NCBI RefSeq assembly: GCF_019904295.1
Contig: NZ_CP065359.1
Span: forward strand, 1,885,001-1,949,000
Origin: Ruegeria sp. SCSIO 43209
GTDB lineage: Bacteria > Pseudomonadota > Alphaproteobacteria > Rhodobacterales > Rhodobacteraceae
Direction of reading: 5' to 3'
Length of the DNA: 64,000 bases
Of the stretch, positions 26,341 through 38,597 are shown one piece after another (the stretch's first letter is position 1; each line of letters opens with the position of its first letter). Below the pieces are notes generated by a model, which ran no database searches, was not told the origin of the DNA, and worked only from the letters and a program-made list of their open reading frames with translations. Made by a program: the position numbers and the translations under genes.

Positions 26341-27711
26341 ATGAAACAAGACGTCTTTGGACAGATGAACACCCTGAACCAGCCCGCAAGCGTCGAGGCA
26401 TGGGATGGTGTTCTCCTTGGGTTCATGGCGCATGCCGCTGTAACACCGCAACATCTGGGCAAGGTGCTGGAGCTTGAGCCGGACTTTGCGCTGGGCCATG
26501 CGGTCAAAGGGTTGTTCATGGTTCTGCTGGGCCGGCGTGAGATGATCGCGGTCGCTGCCGAAGCGCTGAGTGCCGCGAATGCAGCGATGGAGCGTCAGCC
26601 AGTTTCAGCCCGGGAAAGGCTATATGTCGAGGCGCTTGGTTTGTATATGGCCGACCTTCCATCACAGGCCGTTCAGAAATTTGAAGCGATTCTGCGAGCG
26701 CACCCAACTGATACTCTGGCCATGAAGCTCAGCCATGCGACGCGTTTCGTTCTGGGCGATGCGGCGGGGATGCGTCGGTCGATCGAACGGGTGATGCCAG
26801 CGTATGAACCCGACCACGCCGGACGTGGATACTTGCTGGGGTGCCACTCGTTCGCGCTGGAGGAAACCGGCGCCTACGAGAAAGCCGAGATCGCCGGTCG
26901 TCAGGCCTTGTGGATGGTTTCGGACGACGCCTGGGGATTGCACGCTGTAGCGCACGTGCACGAGATGACGGGCAACGCGCAGCTGGGACTGGACTGGCTC
27001 GCGGGACGCGAGGACGCTTGGGCGCATTGCAACAATTTCCGCTATCATGTCTGGTGGCACAAGGCGCTGATGCATCTGGATTTGGGGCAAGTCGATCAAG
27101 TTATGGCGCTTTACGATCATCACATCCGCCAGGACAAAACCGACGACTATCGCGATATCTCGAATGCAACCTCGCTGCTGTCCCGGCTAGAGCTTGAGGG
27201 CGTTGATGTTGGCAACCGCTGGGAAGAACTGGCCGATCTCAGCGCAGCACGAACCGAAGACGGATGCTTGATCTTCGCCGATCTTCACTACTTGCTGGCA
27301 TTGACCGGGGACAAACGTTCGGAGGCTACGGCAAATATGCTGCAGCGTATTCAAAATGACGCCCAGCGCAATCAGGGTGACACGCCGATCCGCATGTCCG
27401 ACCCGGGCATTGCCGCCGCCAAGGGGCTTGAGGCCTTTGGAGAGGGCCTTTACGGCCAAGCCTTTGATTTTCTTTCAAATGCCCGGGGTGGGATGCAACT
27501 GGCGGGTGGCAGCCACGCCCAACGTGATGTATTCGAGCGCATCACCATTGATTCCGGCCTGCGCGCTGGCCGCTTGGATGCTGTCGAGCGCATCCTGGAC
27601 GACCGCCGCGCCAAACGTGCCGGGGGAGAGGACAATTACGCCCTCGCCCGCCGAGAATTGATCGAGGCCGCACGCGACAGCGGCGACGCACAAAGCGTCC
27701 CCGCCGAATAA
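26341..27711 (+). CDS. Tetratricopeptide-repeat protein upstream of opgCGH
   Basis: A 456-residue soluble alpha-helical repeat protein without signal peptide or membrane helix. TPR-like helix pairs are visible, for example PSQAVQKFEAILRAHPTDTLAMKLSHATRFVLGD and ETGAYEKAEIAGRQALWMVSDDAWGLHAVAHVHEMTG (shown only as landmarks). The segment HVWWHKALMHLDLG is typical of a conserved bacterial TPR38-type group of unknown role. A TTG at 26329 would add four residues; the ATG at 26341 is preferred. It is 33 bases upstream of opgC on the same strand, so it may assist glucan synthesis, but nothing in the sequence proves that. Confidence 0.75.
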   Translation: MKQDVFGQMNTLNQPASVEAWDGVLLGFMAHAAVTPQHLGKVLELEPDFALGHAVKGLFMVLLGRREMIAVAAEALSAANAAMERQPVSARERLYVEALGLYMADLPSQAVQKFEAILRAHPTDTLAMKLSHATRFVLGDAAGMRRSIERVMPAYEPDHAGRGYLLGCHSFALEETGAYEKAEIAGRQALWMVSDDAWGLHAVAHVHEMTGNAQLGLDWLAGREDAWAHCNNFRYHVWWHKALMHLDLGQVDQVMALYDHHIRQDKTDDYRDISNATSLLSRLELEGVDVGNRWEELADLSAARTEDGCLIFADLHYLLALTGDKRSEATANMLQRIQNDAQRNQGDTPIRMSDPGIAAAKGLEAFGEGLYGQAFDFLSNARGGMQLAGGSHAQRDVFERITIDSGLRAGRLDAVERILDDRRAKRAGGEDNYALARRELIEAARDSGDAQSVPAE

Positions 27712-27744
27712 CAACAATAAAAGACCAAGAAGGACAGAAACCGT

Positions 27745-28962
27745 ATGGCGACCGCATCGCCCGCTTCTGATTTTGCTCCGGTGGCGTCTCAGGTCGCCGC
27801 CCCCGCCGCTACGCGCGATCCGCGGTTGGATTTCTATCGCGGCATCGCGATGTTCATCATCCTGATTGCCCATATTCCGAACGATCCGTGGGCCAAATGG
27901 ATACCTGCCCGCTTTGGCTTTTCGGACGCAACCGAGATCTTCGTATTCTGTTCAGGCATGGCTTCGGCAATTGCTTTTGGGGGGGCGTTCATGCGCAAAG
28001 GCTGGTGGATGGGCACCGCACGCGTGAGCTTTCGCATCTGGCAGGTCTACTGGGCGCATATCTGCCTGTTCTTCTTTGTCGCGATGACAATGGCGGCCCT
28101 GAACCAGAGTGGGCTGTTCGAGAAAAACTATATCTCCTCTCTCAATCTACAGCATTTCTTCAACGATCCGGCGTCACAGATCGTCGGACTGTTCACCCTG
28201 ACCTATGTGCCGAACTACTTCGATATTCTACCGATGTATTTGGTGGTACTGGCGATGATGCCCCTGTTTATGGGGCTATATCGTATCGGATTCTGGGCGG
28301 TCGCCATGGCCTCGGTCACGATCTGGCTCGTTGCACAATTCGACTACCTTGACCTGCCGGCCGAGCCCTGGTCAGAGCGCCAGTGGTTCTTCAACCCATT
28401 CGGGTGGCAATTGCTGTTCTTCACCGGCTTTGCGTTCATGCGAGGTTGGATTCCAGCGCCGCCGGTGTCGAAAACTCTGATCTGGGCGGCAGCATTGTTT
28501 TTGATCTTCTCGATGCCGTTCGGCTCGTGGAAGGTATTCACTTGGATCAATGCAGCAGCCCCTGATCTGGCTGATGAGATTCGCAAGGTCTGGCCAGTGA
28601 CCAAAGAATTTCGCGACAAGACCGACTTTGGTCTATTCCGATATCTGCATTTTCTGTCGCTTGCCTATCTGGGTTGGGTTATCGCCGGTGAGCATGGCCG
28701 TCGCCTGATAGCGACCGGTCATGGGGCAGCCGCAAAGGTCTGGCAGTTCCTGCTGACCATCATCACCAAAGTGGGTCAGCAATCGCTCGCGGTGTTCGTA
28801 TTTTCTATGGCAGCAGCACGACTTATCGGCGTCGGACTGGACCTGAGTGGGCGGGATGTTGCCAGTGTGTTCATCGCCAACATGATTGGCTTTGCCATGA
28901 TCATCGGCGTGGCTTATCTGGCCGCCTGGTTCAAGTCACAACCTTGGAAATCAAAGAAATGA
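27745..28962 (+). CDS. opgC: OpgC: osmoregulated periplasmic glucan succinyltransferase
   Basis: A 405-residue integral membrane protein with about ten hydrophobic helices, of the OpgC family known from Rhodobacter sphaeroides, where it adds succinyl groups to periplasmic glucans. DPRLDFYRGIAMFIILIAHIPNDPWAKWIPARFGFSDATEIFVFCSGMASA contains the family histidine near residue 47 (landmarks only). The ATG has AAGGACAG upstream. The stop overlaps the opgG start by 4 bases (ATGA), so glucan decoration and synthesis are co-translated. Confidence 0.9.
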   Translation: MATASPASDFAPVASQVAAPAATRDPRLDFYRGIAMFIILIAHIPNDPWAKWIPARFGFSDATEIFVFCSGMASAIAFGGAFMRKGWWMGTARVSFRIWQVYWAHICLFFFVAMTMAALNQSGLFEKNYISSLNLQHFFNDPASQIVGLFTLTYVPNYFDILPMYLVVLAMMPLFMGLYRIGFWAVAMASVTIWLVAQFDYLDLPAEPWSERQWFFNPFGWQLLFFTGFAFMRGWIPAPPVSKTLIWAAALFLIFSMPFGSWKVFTWINAAAPDLADEIRKVWPVTKEFRDKTDFGLFRYLHFLSLAYLGWVIAGEHGRRLIATGHGAAAKVWQFLLTIITKVGQQSLAVFVFSMAAARLIGVGLDLSGRDVASVFIANMIGFAMIIGVAYLAAWFKSQPWKSKK

Positions 28963-30458
28963 ACTTTACACGTCGCGCTTTTCTCGCCTCATCAACCGCT
29001 CTGGCCTTCGCCCCAGCGGCATATGCCACAGGTGGAGAGACCCCGTTCAGCCGAGACGACGTCATCGCAATGGCCCGCGACCTGGCCAGCCGTGATCATG
29101 CCGAGCGTGAGATGGTTCCGCAGGAGTGGCAGGACCTGACGTATCAGCAATACCGTTCAATCCGGTTCCGGCTGGATCGCGCGCTGTGGTATGAGACCGA
29201 GACGCCCTTCAACGTCGATTTTTTCACGCCGGGCCTGTATTTTCCACGCACAGTGAAAGTATCGACCGTCGAGGACGGTATGACCAAGCCGGTCGCCTTT
29301 GATCTGGCCATGTTCGATAAGTCTGAAGACGTACCTGAGCTGCCCATTGACGACACGCTGGGCTTTTCAGGTCTACGCCTGCGTACTGAGATGCACCGCC
29401 CTGGCGAGACAGACGAGTTCTGCGTTTGGCAAGGGGCCAGCTATTTCCGCGCCATCGGTTTGCACGAAGTCTATGGCCTTTCGGCCAGAGGGCTCGCCTT
29501 GAAGACCGGCGATCCAGATGGCGAGGAATTTCCCGAATTCATTCGTTTCTGGTTGGAGCGTCCAAAACCGGATCAACGTAACATGGTCGTTCATGCGCTC
29601 ATGGACAGCCCCAGCGTTACAGGGGCCTACCGCTTCCAAGTTACCGCCGGTTCAGATTGCGTGATGGATATTGAAGCCACCCTGTTCCCACGTACCGAAC
29701 TGCCCCATGTCGGCATCGCGCCCGGCACATCTATGTTCCTGTTCGATCAAACCAATCACAGCCGTTTCGATGATTTTCGCCCCGCAGTGCACGACAGTGA
29801 CGGGTTGATGATCCGCAACGGCGCAGGAGAGGTTCTGTGGCGCCCGCTTGCGAACCCGACTCGCCTGCAGATATCGTCTTTTGTCGACACAAACCCCCGC
29901 GGCTTTGGCCTGATGCAACGCAAGCGCAAGTTCTCGGACTATGCGGATCTTGAAGCCAATTATCACAAACGCCCAAGCTTGTGGGTCGAACCCAGCGAAG
30001 ACTGGGGTAAAGGCACTGTCACGCTTGTCGAAATCCCAGCGGATCAGGAGATTTATGACAACATCGTCGCCTATTGGCGCCCGATGGAACCCTACGCAGC
30101 AGGCAGCCAGATTGATCTGTCCTATCGCCTGATCTGGGGCGAGGAACCGCAGCACACCCCTATGGCCCGCGTGATCAACACCGCGATGGGCGACAACACG
30201 TTCGGCGAGGGCCGTTTGGCTGTGATTGATTTCGAAGCCAGTGAGCTGCTTGACGATCCCGAGGCCATCACGGTGTTTGTCGACTCGCCCCATGCCGAAA
30301 CTTCAGAAGGCGTTCTGCAGCGTAACCCAGACACGGGCGGGTTGCGGCTGGCGTTCTCATTCGAACCAGGCGAACGCAACCACGTGGAACTGCGCGCGCA
30401 GTTGCTGAAAGACAAACAACCAGCCTCTGAAGTCTGGCTTTACCGTTGGACCATATGA
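28959..30458 (+). CDS. opgG: Periplasmic glucan biosynthesis protein OpgG/OpgD
   Basis: A 499-residue periplasmic protein of the MdoG family, needed to branch or structure the glucan backbone. The N-terminus MNFTRRAFLASSTALAFAPAAYA is a twin-arginine signal (TRRAFLA), cleavage near residue 23. In E. coli OpgD, not OpgG, uses Tat export, so the protein may be closer to OpgD in route. Family landmarks include VDFFTPGLYFPRTV, EFCVWQGASYFRAIG and WVEPSEDWGKGTV. The start at 28959 overlaps opgC and the stop overlaps opgH, both by ATGA. Confidence 0.92.
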   Translation: MNFTRRAFLASSTALAFAPAAYATGGETPFSRDDVIAMARDLASRDHAEREMVPQEWQDLTYQQYRSIRFRLDRALWYETETPFNVDFFTPGLYFPRTVKVSTVEDGMTKPVAFDLAMFDKSEDVPELPIDDTLGFSGLRLRTEMHRPGETDEFCVWQGASYFRAIGLHEVYGLSARGLALKTGDPDGEEFPEFIRFWLERPKPDQRNMVVHALMDSPSVTGAYRFQVTAGSDCVMDIEATLFPRTELPHVGIAPGTSMFLFDQTNHSRFDDFRPAVHDSDGLMIRNGAGEVLWRPLANPTRLQISSFVDTNPRGFGLMQRKRKFSDYADLEANYHKRPSLWVEPSEDWGKGTVTLVEIPADQEIYDNIVAYWRPMEPYAAGSQIDLSYRLIWGEEPQHTPMARVINTAMGDNTFGEGRLAVIDFEASELLDDPEAITVFVDSPHAETSEGVLQRNPDTGGLRLAFSFEPGERNHVELRAQLLKDKQPASEVWLYRWTI

Positions 30459-32326
30459 ACCGCGATCTTCATATCATGCCGCCCGAGGCCCCTCTGGCGA
30501 TGCCAGCGCAGAACTTTGCGCAGGGATTCCGCGATGCGCAGGTACCTGCCGGGGGTCGAATTCCCTCTGTCGGGTTCTGGCGCGCGCTGGTCTTCTCACC
30601 TGCCATGGCGGCGGCTTTGGGCCTGCTCTGGGTCATGTCCGACTGGTTCAGCGCCGAAGGGATTAATCTGGTCGAAGGTATCCTGCTGACGCTAATCTCG
30701 TTCAATTTCTTCTGGATTTCCTTCACGGTGTGCACCGTGCTGCTGGGCATGGTCTCGCTGTCCCGGCAAGAGCAGCCAAAGCGTGAAGGACGCTCGCAAC
30801 CGTTGCGCGTGGCGCTTTTGACGCCTGTCTATAACGAGGTGCCGTGGAACGTGCTGGGGAACGCCCGCACGATGCTGGAAGACCTGCAGAAACGCGGTGG
30901 TCAGCACCACTATGCCATGTTCATTTTATCCGACACGCGCGACCCCGAGATCGCCGCGCAGGAACAGGCCAGCGTTGAGGCGTTGCGGACCACGCTGGCA
31001 CCGGGGCTTGAACTCTATTACCGCCGCCGCCCCCAGAATACGGATCGCAAGGTCGGTAATATTGCCGATTGGGTCAGCCGCTGGGGCGCGGACTGGGATG
31101 CGATGTTGGTGCTGGATGCCGACAGCCTGATGACGGGTCGCGCGATCTCGCGTCTGACCGATGCGCTAGCCCGCGATCCCGGCGCAGGCCTGATCCAAAG
31201 CTATCCGCAGCTGATTGGCGCGCAATCGGTCTTTGCCCGGATGCAGCAGTTTGCCAACGGCGTCTATGGTATCGCCTTTGCCGAAGGCCTCGCGCGCTGG
31301 TGCGGGCAAGAAGGCAATTATTGGGGCCACAACGCCATCATTCGCACCTGTGCATTTGCTTCTAGCGCAGGTCTGCCCAAGTTGCGGTCGCTCAACGGAC
31401 AAGACAAGCTGATCATGAGCCACGATTTCGTCGAGGCCGGATTGCTGCGCCGCGCAGGATGGGCCGTGCGCTTTCTGCCGCGCATACGCGGATCATATGA
31501 AGAAACGCCCCCCACCCTCATTGACCACGCAATGCGCGATCGCCGCTGGTGTCAGGGCAACCTGCAGCACCTGAAACTGCTGGGTTCGACCGGCTTCCGC
31601 GCAGTCTCGCGGTTCCATATGTTCCACGGAGCGGTCGGATATCTGATGTCGCCGCTATGGTTCGCACTTTTGGTGATGTGGGCCTTGATCGGTCAGGGCA
31701 AGGACGCCTCGGTCCTGCATTACTTCAGCCCGGACAATCCGCTGTTCCCGCAATGGCCAGAAATGTCCGAAACACGGCATGTGCTGATCATTCTGGTGAT
31801 GTATGCGATGCTATTGGCGCCCAAGGTTTTGGGCGTCGCTGCCCTGCCCCTCAGCGGTGTGCGCTATTCCGATTTCGGCGGAACGCGAAAATTCTTCACT
31901 TCATTTCTGTCCGAAGTCATCCTGTCGATCCTCTATGCCCCTATACTTATGGTGCAGCAGATGATTGCAGTGTTCCGCACCGCGTTGGGCATTCAAAAGG
32001 GCTGGTCCCCGCAAGCGCGCGATGGTGGCAGCTACGGGCTGCGCACGCTGATCCTGTGCCACAGCCTTGAGACTATCATCGGCGTCGCGCTTAGCGTTGG
32101 CATCCTCGCCGGTCTGGTCTCGGTCTGGCTGGCCCCGATTGCGATCAGCCTAGCACTGGCGATCCCATTGTCTGCGCTTAGCGGCGTATCGGCAGGTACC
32201 GCGCGCCGTATGGTTGGTATGCGCGAAGATGTCAGCGAGCCTGCAATTACACGCTCGGCCCGGCGCTATCGCGATGAGTTGAAGCGATTGATCGAAGGCA
32301 AGGGCGTGATCACACCGGCGGAATGA
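30455..32326 (+). CDS. opgH: Glucan glucosyltransferase OpgH/MdoH
   Basis: A 623-residue inner-membrane GT2 glucosyltransferase that polymerises beta-1,2-linked glucose from UDP-glucose and extrudes it to the periplasm. Catalytic features are LLTPVYNEVPWNVL, the DxD-type DADSLMTG, and the Q(R/Q)xRW equivalent DRRWCQGNLQH. Two membrane helices precede (about 45-65 and 75-105) and several follow the catalytic domain. It lacks the long N-terminal cytoplasmic extension of the E. coli protein. Coupled by ATGA to opgG; its stop abuts the convergent esterase gene with no gap. Confidence 0.93.
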   Translation: MNRDLHIMPPEAPLAMPAQNFAQGFRDAQVPAGGRIPSVGFWRALVFSPAMAAALGLLWVMSDWFSAEGINLVEGILLTLISFNFFWISFTVCTVLLGMVSLSRQEQPKREGRSQPLRVALLTPVYNEVPWNVLGNARTMLEDLQKRGGQHHYAMFILSDTRDPEIAAQEQASVEALRTTLAPGLELYYRRRPQNTDRKVGNIADWVSRWGADWDAMLVLDADSLMTGRAISRLTDALARDPGAGLIQSYPQLIGAQSVFARMQQFANGVYGIAFAEGLARWCGQEGNYWGHNAIIRTCAFASSAGLPKLRSLNGQDKLIMSHDFVEAGLLRRAGWAVRFLPRIRGSYEETPPTLIDHAMRDRRWCQGNLQHLKLLGSTGFRAVSRFHMFHGAVGYLMSPLWFALLVMWALIGQGKDASVLHYFSPDNPLFPQWPEMSETRHVLIILVMYAMLLAPKVLGVAALPLSGVRYSDFGGTRKFFTSFLSEVILSILYAPILMVQQMIAVFRTALGIQKGWSPQARDGGSYGLRTLILCHSLETIIGVALSVGILAGLVSVWLAPIAISLALAIPLSALSGVSAGTARRMVGMREDVSEPAITRSARRYRDELKRLIEGKGVITPAE

Positions 32327-33142
32327 TCACCCGCCGGGCAAGCCTTCGTACCAGTCTACCATCATATCAGCCCAGCCGTTTGGCACCGTATGGCCGCCCG
32401 GGAACAGAGCAAATTCCAACGCGCTACCTTCGGCACATCCCATCCAGTTGCGACGCATAAACTGGCCCGTGGTAGAAAACCCGCTGGGCTTGGTATCGGC
32501 ACACTCATTGGCGACCCGCCAGATTTCCAATCCGGCAAAGATATCGCCCTGGTGGAAACGGCCTCCGCCCAAAAGGCGGCCCTCCAGCGGCACCACATTG
32601 TCCGTCCAACCATGGGTGTGGAACATGCGTACCGGACCATCACAGCTTTCGGGATGTGGCCGCCAGAACCCGCCTGAAACCGGGACATAAGCAGAAAATG
32701 AATCCGGCGCAGCGCAGGCGAGGTAATAAACCATGAACGCGCCAGCCGAGAAGCCGCCCAGCACCACGCGATCCGGGTCGATATCAAACCGGTCGGCAGC
32801 GTCCTGCACTACTTCACGAAGAAACGCGGGTTCATCCCGACCTTCCCAACCGGGAAAGAAGTTCCAGCTTTTTCGGCCGTTTCTCTCGGACCCTTCCGGT
32901 GCCATCACCGCGTAGCCGCGCGCCAGCAGTGGCTCGACCATGGATCGGTTCTTGAGCGTACCGGTGGCGCTGCCGCCATAGCCGTGCAGGAACACAACCA
33001 GCGGAGGGTTCTCCGCTTTCGGCAGTTCGATGTGATATTCGCCTGATGCGGTTTCGCACATCCCCTCGGTATCGCCACAAGCCGCAAGGCCGGGTTGCCC
33101 GGCAAAAACAAAGCACGCGGCCAACCAGTGTCTGACACTCAT
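32327..33142 (-). CDS. Exported alpha/beta-hydrolase, PHB depolymerase/LpqC-like esterase
   Basis: A 271-residue secreted hydrolase with a signal peptide ending near QPGLAACG; the cysteine after LAA could be a lipobox, so it may be a lipoprotein. The fold begins PPLVVFLHGYGGSATG, the oxyanion region, and the nucleophile serine is in VLGGFSAGAFMVYYLA (GxSxG). FHTHGWTDNVVPLEGR and FPGGHTVPNGW provide the acidic residue and histidine regions. Family members cleave esters such as polyhydroxyalkanoate oligomers or feruloyl esters. It overlaps the upstream rhodanese gene by 4 bases. Confidence 0.82.
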   Translation of the reverse strand: MSVRHWLAACFVFAGQPGLAACGDTEGMCETASGEYHIELPKAENPPLVVFLHGYGGSATGTLKNRSMVEPLLARGYAVMAPEGSERNGRKSWNFFPGWEGRDEPAFLREVVQDAADRFDIDPDRVVLGGFSAGAFMVYYLACAAPDSFSAYVPVSGGFWRPHPESCDGPVRMFHTHGWTDNVVPLEGRLLGGGRFHQGDIFAGLEIWRVANECADTKPSGFSTTGQFMRRNWMGCAEGSALEFALFPGGHTVPNGWADMMVDWYEGLPGG

Positions 33143-33612
33143 CCCGTTTCCTCTTCATAAGCGTTGACAGGCAACCCAGCCCGCACCCAACCGGGCCCGG
33201 CCGCCGAACCCAGCATGCCCTCGGGTACGTCGATGATATTGGTAAATCCAGCCTCGGTCAGTCGATTGCTTAATCGGGCCGAGCGCACCCCGCGTGCACA
33301 GATCAGTGCGACAGGTGCAGATCGGTCCCCCCCGAGCAGGTGGTCCAAGGCCTGCACGAAATCCTCACGGCGCATGTCGAGCGGATGGGCCGCTTCGGCG
33401 ACCCCGGTCGCCCGCCATTCGCGTGGGGTTCGGATATCGATAAGATGGATCGCGCCGTCGAGAGCCTGCTGATGGGCGGTGGCCGCCGCAATCTGACCAC
33501 CAGCATAGGCCTGCGGGATCAGCCGGTATTCGCGGATTGCGAAACCCGCTGCAATAGCGGCCCCTCCGCCCAATAGGACCCATCTGCGGGTTCGGCCTTT
33601 CCCTTCTGCCAT
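33139..33612 (-). CDS. Membrane-anchored rhodanese-like protein
   Basis: A 157-residue protein with an N-terminal membrane anchor or signal (RRWVLLGGGAAIAAGFAIREY) and a rhodanese domain (about 40-150). LIDIRTPREWRATG is the CH2A motif and VALICARGVRSARLSNRL holds the likely catalytic cysteine in a six-residue loop. Rhodaneses transfer sulfane sulfur; the domain would lie in the periplasm. It is coupled to the downstream esterase gene by ATGA, an unexplained pairing. Confidence 0.83.
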   Translation of the reverse strand: MAEGKGRTRRWVLLGGGAAIAAGFAIREYRLIPQAYAGGQIAAATAHQQALDGAIHLIDIRTPREWRATGVAEAAHPLDMRREDFVQALDHLLGGDRSAPVALICARGVRSARLSNRLTEAGFTNIIDVPEGMLGSAAGPGWVRAGLPVNAYEEETG

Positions 33613-33832
33613 GCGGCACTCTCCTGCATTGTCAGATCGGTATTATCATATGGCAATTCGCGACGCTTTCAGGAAATCCAACCCTCAGATCAAGTTCGCG
33701 TCATAGTTACACAGGTAGATCACGTCCAATATGTGCGCTTTAGGACCTTTCGGAACCTTGCAATTTCCGGACAGTCAATAAATTATCCCTAGCAATTCAG
33801 TCATATTGACCGCACAGACCGGAGTATCGCAC

Positions 33833-36702
<2,870 letters not shown>

Positions 36703-36703
<1 letters not shown>

Positions 36704-37062
36704 TGGAAGCGCTCGTAGCCTCTGCCGTAGGCGTCATGACCGCCGCCGGGATATTTCTGATCCTGCGTCGTCGTACATTCCCAGTCATTCTGGGCCTGTC
36801 CCTGATCACCTATGCGGTGAACGTGTTCCTATTCGCCACCGGGCGGCTGGCGCTGAACGCACCTGCCGTTCTGAACAAATATGAAGATGTCCCCTATACC
36901 GACCCGCTACCGCAGGCGCTGGTGTTGACGGCCATCGTGATCTCATTCGGGATGACGGCGGTGATCGTGATGATTTCGCTGTCCGCCTATCTGTCCTCGA
37001 AGGATGACCATATCGATATGAGCGCAAGCGATAGCGTGGACGCACCGGGAGAAGACGCATGA
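36703..37062 (+). CDS. mrpC: Mrp antiporter subunit C
   Basis: A 119-residue subunit with three membrane helices, homologous to NuoK. It shows GIFLILRRRTFPVILGLSLITYAVNVFLFATG and DPLPQALVLTAIVISFGMTAV (landmarks), the conserved MrpC signature. The start shares the A of the mrpA TGA stop (TGATG). Part of the same membrane complex as MrpA and MrpD. Confidence 0.93.
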
Positions 37063-38597
37063 ACCATTGGATCGTCGCGCCGATCGTCCTGCCCGCGATC
37101 CTGGCCCCGTTTATCATTATGGTGTTGCGATATCATTTGGACCTTCAACGCATCTTCTCGGTCGCCGGCGTCGTGGGATTGCTGGGTATCGCCTTGACCA
37201 TTACCGCCCAGGCATCGGGTGGCGAGGTTCAGGTCTATGAGCTCGGCAACTGGCCCGCACCGTTCGGCATCGTGATGGTGTTGGACAAACTTTCGGCCAT
37301 GATGGTGTTGTTGACGGCCCTGCTGGCCCTGCCGGTTGTCCTTTATGCCATCGGCTCTGGCTGGGATGAGAGAGGCAAACACTTCCATGCTCTACTCCAT
37401 TTTCAGCTAATGGGTGTCTGCGGTGCTTTTCTGACCGGCGACGCCTTCAACCTCTTTGTGTTTTTCGAGGTCCTGCTGATTGCCTCTTACGGCCTCATGA
37501 CGCATGCAGGTGGCGCAGTGCGGTTGAAGGCCGGTGTTCAGTACGTCGCCTATAACCTGCTCGGCTCGACCTTGTTCCTGTTTGCCTTGGGCACGATCTA
37601 TGCTGTGACCGGCACGCTCAACATGGCTGATCTGGCCGTTCGCGTGGCCGATATCCCACCCGAAGACACCGCCTTGCTGCGGGTTGGAGCAGTCTTGCTA
37701 TTACTGGTTTTCTGTATCAAGGCCGCAGTGTTGCCACTGCATTTCTGGCTTCCTGCAAGCTACGCAAATGCGCCGCTGCCCGTTGCGGCGCTGTTCGCGA
37801 TCATGACCAAAGTCGGTGCTTATTCGATCCTGCGGGTCTATACGCTGGTCTTTGGGCCCGATGTAGCCGCAACCGAAGGGCTAGTCGGTAGTTGGCTACA
37901 ACCTGCAGCACTGCTGACATTGGCCGTTGGCGCTATTGGCATTCTGGGCTCGCGACATATCGCGCGAATGGTGGCCTTTTGCGCCATCGCGTCGATGGGC
38001 ACATTGCTGATTGCGATCTCGTTGTTTAGCGAGGCCGCGACGGCGGCAGCGCTCTACTATATCTTCCATTCGACGCTGGCGACGGCCCTGTTGTTCCTTG
38101 TCGCGGACATGGTAATGGAGCGCCGTGGCGGAGCCATAGCCCCTTCGACGCCGATGCCGCAATCCGGTCTGATCTCAGCCCTGTTCTTTGTCGGCGCCAT
38201 CGCGATGGCTGGCATGCCGCCACTATCGGGCTTTGTGGGCAAGCTGCTGGTACTGGACGCCTCACGTGGCGCGCCCGATGCAAATGCGGTCTGGGCCGTG
38301 ATCTTGATCGGGTCGTTCGTCACAATCGTGGGTCTGGCCCGCGCGGGAACGCTGATCTTCTGGAAAAGTCACGACGCCCAACATAATGTGACGCCTGAGC
38401 CAACCGAAGAAGCCGGCCTACCAACCGCGCCCGAGCCCTATCCGGGCCTCGCCTTTACTTCGGTGTTCGGGGCGGTTCTGGGACTTGTGCTGCTGACGCT
38501 ATTTGCAGGTCCGGCGCTGCAATATGCCAGCAACACGGCGGTGCAACTGTTCGCGCCGGAAGATTACATTTCGGCCGTGCTGGGAGGGGAAGAATGA
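37059..38597 (+). CDS. mrpD: Mrp antiporter subunit D
   Basis: A 512-residue polytopic proton-pumping subunit homologous to NuoM/NuoN, with about 14 helices. The antiporter domain carries NLFVFFEVLLIASYGLM (glutamate), FCIKAAVLPLHFWLPASYANAPLPVAALFAIMTKVGAYS (lysines), which are typical. It forms the second ion channel of the Mrp complex. ATGA overlaps join it to mrpC and mrpE. Confidence 0.94.
   Translation: MNHWIVAPIVLPAILAPFIIMVLRYHLDLQRIFSVAGVVGLLGIALTITAQASGGEVQVYELGNWPAPFGIVMVLDKLSAMMVLLTALLALPVVLYAIGSGWDERGKHFHALLHFQLMGVCGAFLTGDAFNLFVFFEVLLIASYGLMTHAGGAVRLKAGVQYVAYNLLGSTLFLFALGTIYAVTGTLNMADLAVRVADIPPEDTALLRVGAVLLLLVFCIKAAVLPLHFWLPASYANAPLPVAALFAIMTKVGAYSILRVYTLVFGPDVAATEGLVGSWLQPAALLTLAVGAIGILGSRHIARMVAFCAIASMGTLLIAISLFSEAATAAALYYIFHSTLATALLFLVADMVMERRGGAIAPSTPMPQSGLISALFFVGAIAMAGMPPLSGFVGKLLVLDASRGAPDANAVWAVILIGSFVTIVGLARAGTLIFWKSHDAQHNVTPEPTEEAGLPTAPEPYPGLAFTSVFGAVLGLVLLTLFAGPALQYASNTAVQLFAPEDYISAVLGGEE

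Noticed and set aside
33806..33832. Upstream TTG as start of mrpA
   Set aside because: No Shine-Dalgarno; family N-termini begin near SLFLIAALPFLG.
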